Below are positions 46,208 through 55,666 of a stretch of DNA of 64,000 bases, in pieces. Made by a program: the position numbers and the translations under genes. The stretch is from Williamsia sp. (lineage in GTDB: Bacteria; Bacteroidota; Bacteroidia; Chitinophagales; Chitinophagaceae): positions 1 to 64,000 of the forward strand of contig JADCRZ010000019.1 of the NCBI GenBank assembly GCA_015069695.1, given 5' to 3'. The notes below the pieces were generated by a model. The model saw only the letters and a program-made list of their open reading frames with translations, ran no database searches and was not told the DNA's origin. Position 1 is the first letter of the stretch. The number at the start of each line of letters is the position of its first letter.

Positions 46208-49051
46208 TCACTTTTCATACTCTACTGCCGTCATCGTCACCGGACCCATCAAACCGGCAGGTTTGGGTTGCCATTTTGATGCGTCAAAAATACCGTTGGC
46301 GCCCCTGTTTTGCGGGAGGCGGGATGGGAAGTTGACGTTATAGAATTTCTTCCATTGTATGCCTTTTTTATCCATGTCTGCAATCCGGTTGGCCATGCCG
46401 TTGATGACCTTCACCTCGAGCGTATTGTCTGCTTTAAGCAAGGCAGCGGGTATGATAAGTTGATAGCGGGGACCAATCAGCGTGTCGAGGGCTTTGCCGT
46501 TCAGGATGATCTCTGCGCTCTCGCTTACTGTTCCCAGGTCCAGCATCCAGGCCACTGCATTGCCCCGGGGTTTTTTAAGTGTGATGCGGTAGGAAGCGGT
46601 GCCGGAGAACTTTTTAGCGGCTGAGTCAGGCAGTTCTGTCCATGACACCAGCTCTTTCATTTGTGCTGCCGCCGGCAGGGAAGGGCCGCCATCCAGGAAT
46701 TTGATCTGCCAGGTGCCACTGACCGGTTGGGGCTCACCAACTGTTCTGCTATAAGGATAGGAATTTCCTGTGATCGCCTTTTCCGCAGCTTGAACAAGAC
46801 AGCTTTCTCCTGGTTCAAGCTGCAAAAAAACTTCTGTTCCTTTATTGCCCTGTCTGCTGCGCGCAATGCCTTTGGCTTTGGTAGAGGGATTGTAGAGCGC
46901 AAGGTGCATACCGCTGCATTGAAGAGGCACCCAATCTTCCAGCTTCCGGGTACCCCCGTTTTTGATAAAGTAAGTTGTGCCGCCATTGTAGGCACGGCGT
47001 ACAAACTGGAGTGACTGATCAACCATGGATTCCCTTCTGATGCCTGCGGTTTGCAGCAATTGCGGCAGGTTATCACCCAGTAAAAAAGCGCCTTTCCCCC
47101 AAACAGCCTTCTTAACGGCCCCGTTGTCTGTAGCGGCAAACTGCAAGGATTGTAACAGGGTCTTTGCGGCTGCCTGTCTTTCGGCCATTTTTCCATAGCC
47201 AGGAACATCGGAAGGAAGATTTTTCAAGAACAGAACGGTTGCTCCTTCTTTTACCAGCTGGAACAATTGCTGGTATGTTTCCAGGGGAAGCAGGTGACTG
47301 TCCGCGAGCAGGATCGTCTTGTATGCAGTGCCGCCTGTTTGCAGCGCATTGCCGGCCACCTTTACCTGTTGCAACTGCTTGTCGGAGATCAGGTCAAATG
47401 CATAGCCGCTGCCCAGCAGGCTGTCGGCAGCTGCATGAAAACGGGTATTTTCAAATCCTTCCATGCCATCAAAATGCAGCAGCATGTCCCTGCCTGGCTG
47501 CGACAGGGCATCACTGAACGGAAAATAAAGCAGGATGTCGTTGTCTGGACGGCCGGTTTGCAAAAACGACTGGCAGCGGGCCACGTAGTTGTTCAGCACG
47601 GAGAAGTGGCTCCAGAACGGGTTGGCCGGTGTGAAATGCACCGCGGCATAAAAAAGCCAGCCGGGCCAGGCCTCCTGGGGTGGTGAGTAATTGGTGCCAT
47701 GATAAAAAATATGGTTAACTCCACCGATAAAATATTTGTCCAGCGCTTGCTTTACATCGCCGAGCGACGACTGAAAATGCTCATTGAGCCAGGTGGCTGA
47801 TTCGGAGGAAGCCAGGGGCTTGCCGGTAACGTGCGCGGCTGAAGTGGCAAATTTAAAACGGAGTACATCATTGCCCTCGGTTTCAGGGATGTCGATGGCT
47901 GCATACAAATCCAGAATGTTGGCCGGTGAGCCGTGCGACTGGTTGCGCACCAGCATGCCCTTTTTGCGCGACCATTCGTGCCAGGGGAGGGTAAATTTTT
48001 CCAGCAACAGCTCGGAGATGGTTTGGCGGTAATCACTTAGTACGCGGGTGTGTTTGCCGGTGCTGTCTTTCTGGTATAAAGCCGGCAGTTCGCTGCGCAG
48101 ATCGTAGCCCCGTTTTTGCTGAAAAGCCTGCAGAAAATCCGGGGTCCAGTTCGACTGTCCGCGGGCATCGTCTACTTCGTACGAGTCGTTAAAAACAGCC
48201 CGGATGCCTTTGAGGTCATGGCCTGCGAACGCCTGGTCGAAATGCTCGAGGTAATGCTGCAGGGCAGGTGCGGAAAAATGATCAATTACATCGCCTTCTC
48301 CGCCCGGTGCTGCGCGTTCTACAATCTTGCCATGCCATCCCTGGAAAAGGGCGTAAAGGGTCCAGGAACCTCCAGCAGGGGCGGTCCAGTTCAGTTCTCC
48401 CTGTCCGTTAACTTTATCAGTGAGGTCGATAGGGGCGCCCTGTGCCGGGTAAGCCATCAACACCACCAGCGGCAGCTTAAGTTCGTAACGCACCTGGTCA
48501 AATGCGTACGTCTGCATGTCTTTGTTGGAAGCAACGGGGTATGTCAGGGTTTTTATGTCAACAGGTTTACCGCTTACCGTCCGCACCATAGGCTGCTGGG
48601 TGAAACTGACAGGCTCTTTCAGGCTTTCTCCGCCATTGAGTGTGTATGTTTTCAGGTTGATGTTCTTGCAGGCATCTACCGGAGAAACCCAGGGACCACC
48701 AAAGGGCCAGCCGGTAGCGTTGGCCAGGTCGATGCCCAGGTTGAGGCGGCGTGCTTCCTGCAGCGTAAAATCCAGCATGCTCATCCATTGGGAAGAAAGA
48801 AAGGGAATAAACTCCTGCTCATGGCCTTTTACTCCGTAGATAGGTGTAATCTCCAGGCCACCCAGTCCGGCTTGCTGGTATTTCTGCATAGCGGCCGTCA
48901 GGCCGGTTTTGTTTACCGCACTGCCTTCCCACCACCAGCGGGTCCAGGGTTTCATGGTTTGTGTAACAGGAGGCCAGCTAAGCTGTGCTGTTGCCTGGTA
49001 ACAAAATAAAGCTGCCAGCAGGAGGCTAACAACAAAAGGAGACTTTTTCAT
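46208..49051 (-). CDS. Secreted GH106-like alpha-L-rhamnosidase
   Basis: A 947-residue secreted protein (signal MKKSPFVVSLLLAALFCYQATAQ). The opening KPWTRWWWEGSAVNKTGLTAAMQKYQQAGLGGLEIT and SSQWMSMLDFTLQEARRLNLGIDLANATGWPFGGPWV are hallmarks of the GH106 family, which removes alpha-L-rhamnose from pectin (rhamnogalacturonan) and glycosides. Further conserved parts are FNDSYEVDDARGQSNWTPDFL, HGSPANILDLYAAIDIPETEG and SSESATWLNEHF. A C-terminal galactose-binding-like domain is suggested by ASYRITLKKP and NGKALDTLIGPRYQL. I start at 49051, at the signal peptide. The PL22 gene lies 65 bp upstream on the same strand. Confidence 0.85.
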   Translation of the reverse strand: MKKSPFVVSLLLAALFCYQATAQLSWPPVTQTMKPWTRWWWEGSAVNKTGLTAAMQKYQQAGLGGLEITPIYGVKGHEQEFIPFLSSQWMSMLDFTLQEARRLNLGIDLANATGWPFGGPWVSPVDACKNINLKTYTLNGGESLKEPVSFTQQPMVRTVSGKPVDIKTLTYPVASNKDMQTYAFDQVRYELKLPLVVLMAYPAQGAPIDLTDKVNGQGELNWTAPAGGSWTLYALFQGWHGKIVERAAPGGEGDVIDHFSAPALQHYLEHFDQAFAGHDLKGIRAVFNDSYEVDDARGQSNWTPDFLQAFQQKRGYDLRSELPALYQKDSTGKHTRVLSDYRQTISELLLEKFTLPWHEWSRKKGMLVRNQSHGSPANILDLYAAIDIPETEGNDVLRFKFATSAAHVTGKPLASSESATWLNEHFQSSLGDVKQALDKYFIGGVNHIFYHGTNYSPPQEAWPGWLFYAAVHFTPANPFWSHFSVLNNYVARCQSFLQTGRPDNDILLYFPFSDALSQPGRDMLLHFDGMEGFENTRFHAAADSLLGSGYAFDLISDKQLQQVKVAGNALQTGGTAYKTILLADSHLLPLETYQQLFQLVKEGATVLFLKNLPSDVPGYGKMAERQAAAKTLLQSLQFAATDNGAVKKAVWGKGAFLLGDNLPQLLQTAGIRRESMVDQSLQFVRRAYNGGTTYFIKNGGTRKLEDWVPLQCSGMHLALYNPSTKAKGIARSRQGNKGTEVFLQLEPGESCLVQAAEKAITGNSYPYSRTVGEPQPVSGTWQIKFLDGGPSLPAAAQMKELVSWTELPDSAAKKFSGTASYRITLKKPRGNAVAWMLDLGTVSESAEIILNGKALDTLIGPRYQLIIPAALLKADNTLEVKVINGMANRIADMDKKGIQWKKFYNVNFPSRLPQNRGANGIFDASKWQPKPAGLMGPVTMTAVEYEK

Positions 49052-49116
49052 GATAGTCGTTTGGTATTTCTGTGCCCGGGCCATGCGTCGCAGATCAGGC
49101 TCCTCTCTGTCCCCAG

Positions 49117-50325
49117 CTAAGATTTTTTGATCTCAACGGCATATACCTCTCCGGTTCCTTCAAAATTTGCGCGGAAGATAATCCATTTTCCATCTGGTGA
49201 AAAATGGACATTGGGCTCCAGCTTGTAATTGTGGTGTTTCATGTTCACCAGCTTTTCCGAAACAAGTTGATCGCCTTGCGGACGGAACAAATACAGCCAC
49301 ATGCCGTCCGGTGCTTTGGCTACTTGCCCTGGGTCGCCGCCATCGCCGCAAAACAGTTTCTGGTCAGGCGATGCGTTGAAGTGGATAGACCATTCGTTCC
49401 TTTCCATGCTGTACCGGGTTTCTTTACCGGTGCGTACATCCGTACCGGCCAGGTAAAAGGTTACGCTGCGGGGTATCTGCAGATCGAACCAGATAGTTTT
49501 GCCGTCGGGACCAAAAAATTCATGGCCGGCAATTTCGTTTTCTACCGTTCTCTTGTGCATGAGCTGAACAGCGCCGGTTTGGAGGTTGTAATGCCAGATG
49601 CGATCGACCTTTTGCCAGGGACCTTCATGGCAAAACATCAGGAGATTGGGATCGGAAGGTGAAAACTGCACATGGCCCAGCCAGGTGTTCTCGTGGTGGA
49701 TCTTTTTGAGTTCGCCTTTTTTGATGTCTATTGTAAACAGCTCGTTGAGCAGTTTGGCATCGTAGATCCGGTTGAAGTACTGGCTTTTTTCGGGGTATTG
49801 TTTGAGGATTTCCTTTTGTTCATCGCTTGCTTTGCTGCCGGCCAGCCGGGTTTCGTCGGCATTGACCGTTGTAATGCTTGCCCGGTAATCAGCCGGGAAA
49901 ACAAAAATCCGTTCTGTTTTTTTTGTGTGGATGTTGGTGCGAAAAACTGTGTCGGCGATCTGGTAGTAGATGTTCCCTGAACGGGGTGCAACGATCTCTC
50001 CATTCTTGTTACCTGGAAAGTTGGTGATTGTTTCCAGCTTGAGCGAGGCCAGGTCAACGGTCCAAATTTGTTTGCCTTCCTTGCCTGTATTGTAAAAGAC
50101 CATCCGGTTCCCTACAAAAGGGTTGTTGTGAAAGTAAAAACTGGCATTGTTTCCTTCGAGCCGGCTCAGGCGGACTATCTTGTGGTGTGTATCCTGGTCG
50201 ATCCATTCGGGAGGCATGGATTGTTGGGCGCCTGTTTCCATCTGGGGTTGTGCATGCACTGCAACCATCCAGCACATACAGCCGGCCAGCGCCACCAGCA
50301 CCTGCAAGCATCGATCCTGTTTCAT
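49117..50325 (-). CDS. Secreted oligogalacturonate-lyase-like protein (PL22)
   Basis: A 402-residue secreted seven-bladed-propeller protein. The PL22 features are HEGPWQKVDRIW (the catalytic His of the family is in HEGPW), GHEFFGPDGKTIWFD, and HHNYKLEPNVHFSPDGKWIIF, whose histidines match the manganese site of oligogalacturonate lyase. These enzymes split unsaturated oligogalacturonides by beta-elimination. Most studied members are cytoplasmic; here a signal (MKQDRCLQVLVALAGCMCWMVAVHAQ) predicts export. It is 65 bp upstream of the GH106 gene, so the pair probably acts on pectin. I start at 50325. Confidence 0.82.
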   Translation of the reverse strand: MKQDRCLQVLVALAGCMCWMVAVHAQPQMETGAQQSMPPEWIDQDTHHKIVRLSRLEGNNASFYFHNNPFVGNRMVFYNTGKEGKQIWTVDLASLKLETITNFPGNKNGEIVAPRSGNIYYQIADTVFRTNIHTKKTERIFVFPADYRASITTVNADETRLAGSKASDEQKEILKQYPEKSQYFNRIYDAKLLNELFTIDIKKGELKKIHHENTWLGHVQFSPSDPNLLMFCHEGPWQKVDRIWHYNLQTGAVQLMHKRTVENEIAGHEFFGPDGKTIWFDLQIPRSVTFYLAGTDVRTGKETRYSMERNEWSIHFNASPDQKLFCGDGGDPGQVAKAPDGMWLYLFRPQGDQLVSEKLVNMKHHNYKLEPNVHFSPDGKWIIFRANFEGTGEVYAVEIKKS

Positions 50326-50483
50326 ACGTTTTTTGTTTGTTGAAAAAAGTTGTTCGTGTAAACAGAACAATGTCAGGAAGGTAAGGCATTGCAGGTAACC
50401 GGCAAAATAGGATCTATCGATATATTATTTGAAGTTAGACCGGGCGGTTTTATACCAGTGCGGGTTGTCTCATTTCCATGCAA

Positions 50484-50528
50484 AGCATAAGGTTGAATGA
50501 AAAGATTCTTTTCATTCAACCTTATGCT
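50484..50528. terminator. 22-bp perfect inverted repeat (probable terminator)
   Basis: AGCATAAGGTTGAATGAAAAGA (50484-50505 in its full form) is repeated as the exact complement at 50507-50528, around one central base. It lies 41 bp after the stop of the minus-strand L,D-transpeptidase gene and 159 bp before the PL22 start. It has no strong T run. A terminator is likely; a cruciform-type protein site is possible. Confidence 0.65.
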
Positions 50529-50569
50529 AATGTATACTGTTGCTTTTTCTACTCCGGAACAGAACGAAC

Positions 50570-51316
50570 TCAACTATTCAAAATAGAGGACTTGTTCAAA
50601 TAACCCGATGCTGAAGGATGATAGATAAACAGGCAAGTTCCTTCTTTGAGGGTTTGAATAATGCTGGAAGACTGTTGGGAGGGTACAGCCGGGCAACCAT
50701 AACTTCTTCCGCAATAGCTGTTGCTTTTTACAAACGGGTCAGTGGTATACTCGCAGCCGTGGATAACAATATTTCTTTTTAGCGCATTGTCGTTAAAGCC
50801 TCTTTCCAGTCCTTCGATCTTTAAGGAAAGGCCATGGCTTCCCATGTATGTGCCTTCGGTTACGTAAAAACCTAAACTGCTTTTCAGCGATTCGGCTTTG
50901 TTGGAAAAAGAAGTTGCATATTCGGCTCCTGAGTTCCTGCCATGTGCTACATAAGTGTTGTACAGGAGCTTCTTGCTTTCCATGTCGATCACATACAAAC
51001 GCTTGTTGCGTGATGATTGGCTGAAATCACAGATAGACAGGATATTTCTCGACACCAATCCCCTTTGCTGCAGATAACTGAATCCTTTCATCGCATATTC
51101 CAGGGCTGCTTCGCTCAACCCGGTATGGCTGAGCTGAAGAGAATCATATAAAAGGGAACAAGCTTGCTGAAGGGAGGAAGAAAAACTGGGTGCTGTACGG
51201 ACTGTCCTGGCTGTATGAACAGCCCGCTTTCTGGCAGACCCATTCTTTTTGGGGATAAAAGACAGACTGACTAATACTGACAGAACAATAAGTATGTGAG
51301 TGGTTGATCTCCGCAT
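50570..51316 (-). CDS. Murein L,D-transpeptidase catalytic-domain protein (YkuD_2)
   Basis: A 248-residue exported protein (N-terminal hydrophobic segment THILIVLSVLVSLSFIPKK). The YkuD_2 domain has FSQSSRNKRLYVIDMESKKLLYNTYVAHGRNSG and GFYVTEGTYMGSHGLSLKIEG. The active site reads IVIHGCEY...SYGCPAVP, with the conserved His and the catalytic Cys in GCP. It may crosslink or modify peptidoglycan in the periplasm, but YkuD_2 members are poorly studied. The start at 51316 gives a clean signal sequence. Confidence 0.87.
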   Translation of the reverse strand: MRRSTTHILIVLSVLVSLSFIPKKNGSARKRAVHTARTVRTAPSFSSSLQQACSLLYDSLQLSHTGLSEAALEYAMKGFSYLQQRGLVSRNILSICDFSQSSRNKRLYVIDMESKKLLYNTYVAHGRNSGAEYATSFSNKAESLKSSLGFYVTEGTYMGSHGLSLKIEGLERGFNDNALKRNIVIHGCEYTTDPFVKSNSYCGRSYGCPAVPSQQSSSIIQTLKEGTCLFIYHPSASGYLNKSSILNS

Positions 51317-51572
51317 ATGATAAGGTTCTTTCTTAAACGATTTATTGCCTATAATATTTCACTTAGTAAAAAATATACATTAATTCTTACGGGGCGGAAA
51401 GGGTATAAAGAAACAACTCTAACGCCCGCGATGTTCCCTCTGTTTATTAAGGTTTTGTTAAAGGAGGCTTTGAAGGCTGGGGGAGGAGAGATGAAAAATT
51501 TCTTATACAACGGTGAGCGCGCACTTCCCGCTCACAATTGCATCACAAGATAAATCATCACCGGCTCTCCTG

Positions 51573-52988
51573 TTACACCTTGAGGAGTTTCCATTTTCCC
51601 TTTCTGAAAATCATGACGGCGGTAACGGTGCTCAGCACTTCTGTTGTGATAACGGCAAAGAAGATCCCTTTGGGGCCCATCCGCAGCAGAACCGCCAGTC
51701 CGTATGCGAGGGGTATCTGCAGGGCCCAAAAGAAAAACAGGTTGATCCAGGTAGGCGTTTTTGTATCACCCGCACCATTGAACGAGCTGATCACAACCAT
51801 ACCAACCCCGTAGAACATGGACCCGAACCCAAATACCTTTAAAGCCTGGGAAGCTATTTTTTGCACTTCCGCATCAGGGGTCATGAAAGCCGAGAGCCAG
51901 TTGGCGCCCAGAAAAAATACGAGGCTGACAAACAGCATAAAAATCAGGTTATACTTTGCCGCCCTCCACACTGATTGTTCTGCCCTGCCGGGTTGTTCAG
52001 CACCCAGGTTTTGTCCTACCAGGGTAGCAGCCGCATTGCTCAGGCCCCATGCGGGCAGTAAGAAGAACACAAAAATGCGGATAGCAATGGTGTATCCGGC
52101 AACAGCCGTGCTTCCAAATCCCGACATGATCCTGGCGAGGGCTGTCCAGCTGGCCGATGCGATCAGGAACTGCAGGGTGGCGGTTCTTGAGATGGCAAAG
52201 AAAGAACGCAGAATGGCTTTGTTGGGCTTGAAGTATTCCCGCTTGAATTGAATCATTCCTTTGCCGCTGAGCAGGTGATACATTTGATAGCAAACGCCCA
52301 GTCCCCTGCCAATGGTCGTGGCAAGTGCGGCGCCTACAATGCCCATTCCATTCCAGGAACCGATGCCATAAATTAAAAGGGGGCAGAGAATGATATTGCA
52401 AATATTGGCGAGCCAGAGCGAACGCATGGCGAGGGCAGCATCACCGGCTCCCCGGAAAATGCCGTTGATCAGAAAAAGAAATACGATAAAGATGCCGCTG
52501 CTGAAGATCAGGCGGGTATACGGCAGCCCGGCCGCTACAATCCCGGGTGTGGCCCCCATCAGCTGCAGAATAGGTTTTGAAAAAATAAGTCCGGCCGCGC
52601 TGATCAGCACGGCTACAAAGAATGACAGCAGGATGGCTTGCATGCCTGTCCGGCTGGCTTCTTCCTCATTCTTTTCACCGATCCTTCTGGATACAAGCGC
52701 AGTGGCTCCAATGCTGAGACCAACGCCCACAGCATACACCATGGAAAGAACAGATTCCGTTAGGCCAACAGCAGAAATGGCATTGTTGCCAAGCTTGCCG
52801 ATAAAAAAAATATCCACGATCGCAAAAACAGATTCCAGTGCGGTTTCCAGGATCATCGGGATGGCCAGCATGATCACGGCTTTGCGGATGCTGCCGGTGG
52901 TATAGTCGAGCTGTTCGCCGCGGATGGCCTTTTTGACCTGGGAGAAAACAGAAAACAAGCCGATACGGGTAGGTTGGGTTACTGCCAT
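51573..52988 (-). CDS. MATE-family efflux transporter
   Basis: A 471-residue membrane protein of 12 helices in two halves. Segments AVIMLAIPMILETALESVFAIVDIFFIGKLG and AVGLTESVLSMVYAVGVGLSIGATALVSRRIGE match the NorM/DinF superfamily; in the second half AAATLVGQNLGAEQPGRAEQSVW is the equivalent. MATE proteins export cationic drugs or metabolites in exchange for Na+ or H+. The gene stands alone. Nothing else was found between it and the L,D-transpeptidase gene. Confidence 0.92.
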   Translation of the reverse strand: MAVTQPTRIGLFSVFSQVKKAIRGEQLDYTTGSIRKAVIMLAIPMILETALESVFAIVDIFFIGKLGNNAISAVGLTESVLSMVYAVGVGLSIGATALVSRRIGEKNEEEASRTGMQAILLSFFVAVLISAAGLIFSKPILQLMGATPGIVAAGLPYTRLIFSSGIFIVFLFLINGIFRGAGDAALAMRSLWLANICNIILCPLLIYGIGSWNGMGIVGAALATTIGRGLGVCYQMYHLLSGKGMIQFKREYFKPNKAILRSFFAISRTATLQFLIASASWTALARIMSGFGSTAVAGYTIAIRIFVFFLLPAWGLSNAAATLVGQNLGAEQPGRAEQSVWRAAKYNLIFMLFVSLVFFLGANWLSAFMTPDAEVQKIASQALKVFGFGSMFYGVGMVVISSFNGAGDTKTPTWINLFFFWALQIPLAYGLAVLLRMGPKGIFFAVITTEVLSTVTAVMIFRKGKWKLLKV

Positions 52989-53206
52989 GAAAACTAAGTT
53001 CAGTGGTTAGGAAAGAAAGGATTGGACCCGGAAGTCCATCAGAAACAATAAGGGGAAAACCTGTGAGAACAGGAACTTAGCAGTTCATAGCCGTACATAT
53101 TTGGATGGCAAAGGTGATGAAAATTATTTCTCCCCCGAAAAAAAGTTGTACACGCCTAAACAAGGGGGATGGCTGAATTGCAAGCAGGAGAAAACCCCCG
53201 TTTTGA

Positions 53207-53229
53207 ATAGGGGCTATTCCCTATCTTTA
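53207..53229 (+). promoter_or_regulatory. Promoter with dyad before the EcsC-family gene
   Basis: TATCTTTA at 53222-53229 serves as the -7 box. A TTTTG at 53201-53205 is 16 nt upstream, shorter than usual. The dyad ATAGGG-N6-CCCTAT (53207-53224) fills the spacer and overlaps the -7 box, as an operator would. Transcription from here would give a leader of under 10 nt before the TTG at 53243. Confidence 0.4.
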
Positions 53230-53242
53230 TGCCGGTCACCCT

Positions 53243-54001
53243 TTGAGTACACCATCAACATATGAAACAGCTGTTTTGCATGAATTGCAGCGCTGGCAGC
53301 AAAGCATGCAGCGAAAGCCTTCCCTGCTTAACAAGGTAACAGGCAAGGTGCAGGCCCGCCTTGCGAAGATCATTCCGGAAAAAGTTCACCAGGTTGTTAC
53401 CACTGCCATCAAGCAAATGGTAAAGGGTGTTTTATTTGGTGCGAAGATCACTACTGCGGCACCTGAACAAGGCCTTTCGCTGGAAGACCGGGAAAAGGCC
53501 GTGATGCAGCGCATCAAAATATACAAAACCACGGCCGCCGCAGAGGGCGGCATCACTGGCGCGGGCGGTATCTTGCTGGGCCTGGCTGATTTTCCGCTGC
53601 TCGTGGGCATCAAGCTCAAATTGCTTTTCGACATAGCATCTTTGTACGGCTTCCAGGTAAAAGATTTTAAGGAACGGATGTACATCCTGTATATCTTTCA
53701 GCTTGCTTTTTCAAGTCAGCAGAAACGCAATGAAGTATACCGGCACATCGCTTCCTGGAAAGAGATCTGCAAAACCCTGCCCGATGATACCGAGCAATTT
53801 GACTGGCGTTCTTTTCAGCAGGAATACCGCGACTATATAGATATTGCCAAGATGGCGCAGCTGGTACCGGTCATCGGAGCGCCGGTAGGTGCCATCGCCA
53901 ATTATGGCCTGATCAAAAAACTGGGAACCACGGCCATGAATGCCTACCGCATGCGCTGGCTGCAAAAGGACCAGAATGGAGCGCCGGAGATGATCTGCTA
54001 A
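53243..54001 (+). CDS. EcsC-family protein
   Basis: A 252-residue protein of the EcsC family, named after an ABC-transporter-linked protein of Bacillus. Its function is unknown. The glycine-rich hydrophobic stretch TTAAAEGGITGAGGILLGLADFPLLVGIKLKLLFDIASLYGF (roughly residues 93-134) is the family signature, and VPVIGAPVGAIANYGLIKKLG near the C-terminus is a second. No ABC transporter is next to it. The TTG start at 53243 is the only early start; the next in-frame ATG is 26 codons on. Confidence in the start is moderate. Confidence 0.8.
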   Translation: MSTPSTYETAVLHELQRWQQSMQRKPSLLNKVTGKVQARLAKIIPEKVHQVVTTAIKQMVKGVLFGAKITTAAPEQGLSLEDREKAVMQRIKIYKTTAAAEGGITGAGGILLGLADFPLLVGIKLKLLFDIASLYGFQVKDFKERMYILYIFQLAFSSQQKRNEVYRHIASWKEICKTLPDDTEQFDWRSFQQEYRDYIDIAKMAQLVPVIGAPVGAIANYGLIKKLGTTAMNAYRMRWLQKDQNGAPEMIC

Positions 54002-54033
54002 AAGCGGCTGCAAGGCACTTAATCACACAATGC

Positions 54034-55470
54034 ATGGAAGCAGTACAGTACATACGTTTATCAGAGTTGACGCGCGCGATACAAGCGGCCATGCAGGCTT
54101 CTTTTGCATCAAAACTGTTTTGGGTGATTGCAGATGTGAGCGAGCATAGTTATTATGCCAGTAGCCACCGGCATTACTTTGAACTGGTTGAGAAAGAAGA
54201 AGGCGCAGATGGAATCGTGGCCAAGATGCGCTGTGTAGCCTGGCGCAATGGTGCAATGCGGATCAAGGCTTTTGAAGAAAGCACAGGCCAGCGTTTTGGA
54301 AGCGGCATCCATGCCCTGATGGAAGTGGCCGTGAGCTATCATCCCCTCTACGGGCTGCAGCTAACCCTGCACGATATTGATCCGGCTTTTACCATTGGTA
54401 TGCTGGAGCAGCAAAAGCAGGCCACGCTTGCCAAGTTGCTGACGGTTTGTGCCGATTTTATCAGCGAACAGGAAGGCGTTTTTATTACAACCAATAACCA
54501 GCTGCAACTGCGCCCGGTTATCCAGAAGATCGCGGTTGTTTCTTCCAGCTCTTCTGCCGGTTTGCAGGATTTTATTCATACCCTTCAAACAAACTCCTTT
54601 GACTACAGCTTTGCGATCGATTATTATTATACAGTGGTACAGGGCGAAACCAATGCAGAGCTGGTGTATGAGCAGTTCCTGGAAATTTATTATTCCAAAA
54701 TCCCTTATGATGCGGTGGTGCTGATCAGGGGAGGAGGGGCGCAAACAGATCTGCTGATCTTTGACCAGTTTATACTGGGCAAGGTGGTAGCGAAGTTTCC
54801 GATTCCTGTCATAACCGGCATCGGGCACCACAAAAACAGCACGATCGTTGACCTGATGGCGCATAGCGCGACGAAAACACCTACCAAGGCAGCCGAGTTT
54901 ATTGTAGCTCACAACCGTTATTTTGAAGAAGGGATTCTTGATGCGCAAAAAAACATCGTTATCAAAGCCCAGCAGGCCCTGTCCATCAGTGCGCAAAGCC
55001 TGGCATCGCTCAACCTGCAGCTGATCGGGCATGCAAGAAACACCATGGCGGCACAGGCTGATCTGCTGATTTATATACAGCAAGCTATCCGGCACAAAAC
55101 CAAACTGGTTTTGTATGAATCGCAGGCCGCCCTCAACCAGCTTTCCTGCAAAATTTCAGCGCAGCCTGCAACCGTCCTGGCCCGGCGCCAGGTTGAACTG
55201 AATTGTACGGTCAGCAGCTTTGCCTTGTTTGTAAAGGGATATTTCGCCCAAAGAAAAAATGAGCTGGAGCAATATGAAACCATCTGCCGGATCATGAATC
55301 CGCAGAACATTCTTAAAAAGGGATTTGCCATTTTATATTACAACGATAAGATGGTGCCTTCAGGACAGCACATTCCGCTGGGTGCCCCGGTGCGTATACA
55401 ACTGCACGATGCAGAGCTGTCTGCTACCATAACTGCAAAAAACAACGCTGATGGAAACGCTGACCTATGA
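54034..55470 (+). CDS. xseA: Exodeoxyribonuclease VII large subunit
   Basis: The 478-residue catalytic subunit of exonuclease VII, which degrades single-stranded DNA from both ends in repair. The N-terminal OB-fold is at about 5-110 (IRLSELTRAIQAAMQASFASKLFWVIADVSEHS). The catalytic domain shows IAVVSSSSSAGLQDFIHTLQ, VVLIRGGGAQTDLLIFD and PVITGIGHHKNSTIVDLMAHSATKTPTKAAEFIV, with the family's Asp, Arg and His residues. A coiled-coil middle (QKNIVIKAQQALSISAQSLASLNLQ) and a C-terminal MNPQNILKKGFAI complete it. The small subunit gene overlaps its end by 20 bp. Confidence 0.95.
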   Translation: MEAVQYIRLSELTRAIQAAMQASFASKLFWVIADVSEHSYYASSHRHYFELVEKEEGADGIVAKMRCVAWRNGAMRIKAFEESTGQRFGSGIHALMEVAVSYHPLYGLQLTLHDIDPAFTIGMLEQQKQATLAKLLTVCADFISEQEGVFITTNNQLQLRPVIQKIAVVSSSSSAGLQDFIHTLQTNSFDYSFAIDYYYTVVQGETNAELVYEQFLEIYYSKIPYDAVVLIRGGGAQTDLLIFDQFILGKVVAKFPIPVITGIGHHKNSTIVDLMAHSATKTPTKAAEFIVAHNRYFEEGILDAQKNIVIKAQQALSISAQSLASLNLQLIGHARNTMAAQADLLIYIQQAIRHKTKLVLYESQAALNQLSCKISAQPATVLARRQVELNCTVSSFALFVKGYFAQRKNELEQYETICRIMNPQNILKKGFAILYYNDKMVPSGQHIPLGAPVRIQLHDAELSATITAKNNADGNADL

Positions 55471-55666
55471 AGCAGCTTTTGAAGAGCTGCAGCGCATATC
55501 GGATGAAATTGAATCGGAGTCCGTTAACATTGATGTGCTGGCGGAAAGGGTAAAAAGGGCTTCCGAGCTGATCCAGTTCTGCCAGTCGAAGCTGCGCGAT
55601 ACCGAAACAGAGGTCGGAAACATCATCAGGCAAATGGAAACAAGGCCTTCCGACCAGGCGAAGTAA
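55451..55666 (+). CDS. xseB: Exodeoxyribonuclease VII small subunit
   Basis: A 71-residue helical protein that wraps around the XseA coiled coil. METLTYEAAFEELQRISDEIESESVNIDVLAERVKRASELIQFCQSKLRDTE has the typical helix-turn-helix pattern. The start overlaps the end of xseA by 20 bp, so expression is translationally coupled. Downstream two hairpins (55787-55811 and 55816-55832) may end the transcript. Confidence 0.93.
   Translation: METLTYEAAFEELQRISDEIESESVNIDVLAERVKRASELIQFCQSKLRDTETEVGNIIRQMETRPSDQAK

Noticed and set aside
45926-46279. 117-codon plus-strand ORF overlapping the DUF5723 and GH106 gene ends
   Set aside because: It overlaps both flanking real genes and its product shows no recognisable features.
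51317-51553. 78-codon ORF between the transpeptidase and MATE genes
   Set aside because: It begins right in the divergent promoter region and shows no homology pattern or ribosome-binding site.
55451-55470. Frameshift between xseA and xseB
   Set aside because: The 20-bp overlap of two complete genes is usual for this pair; both proteins have normal ends.
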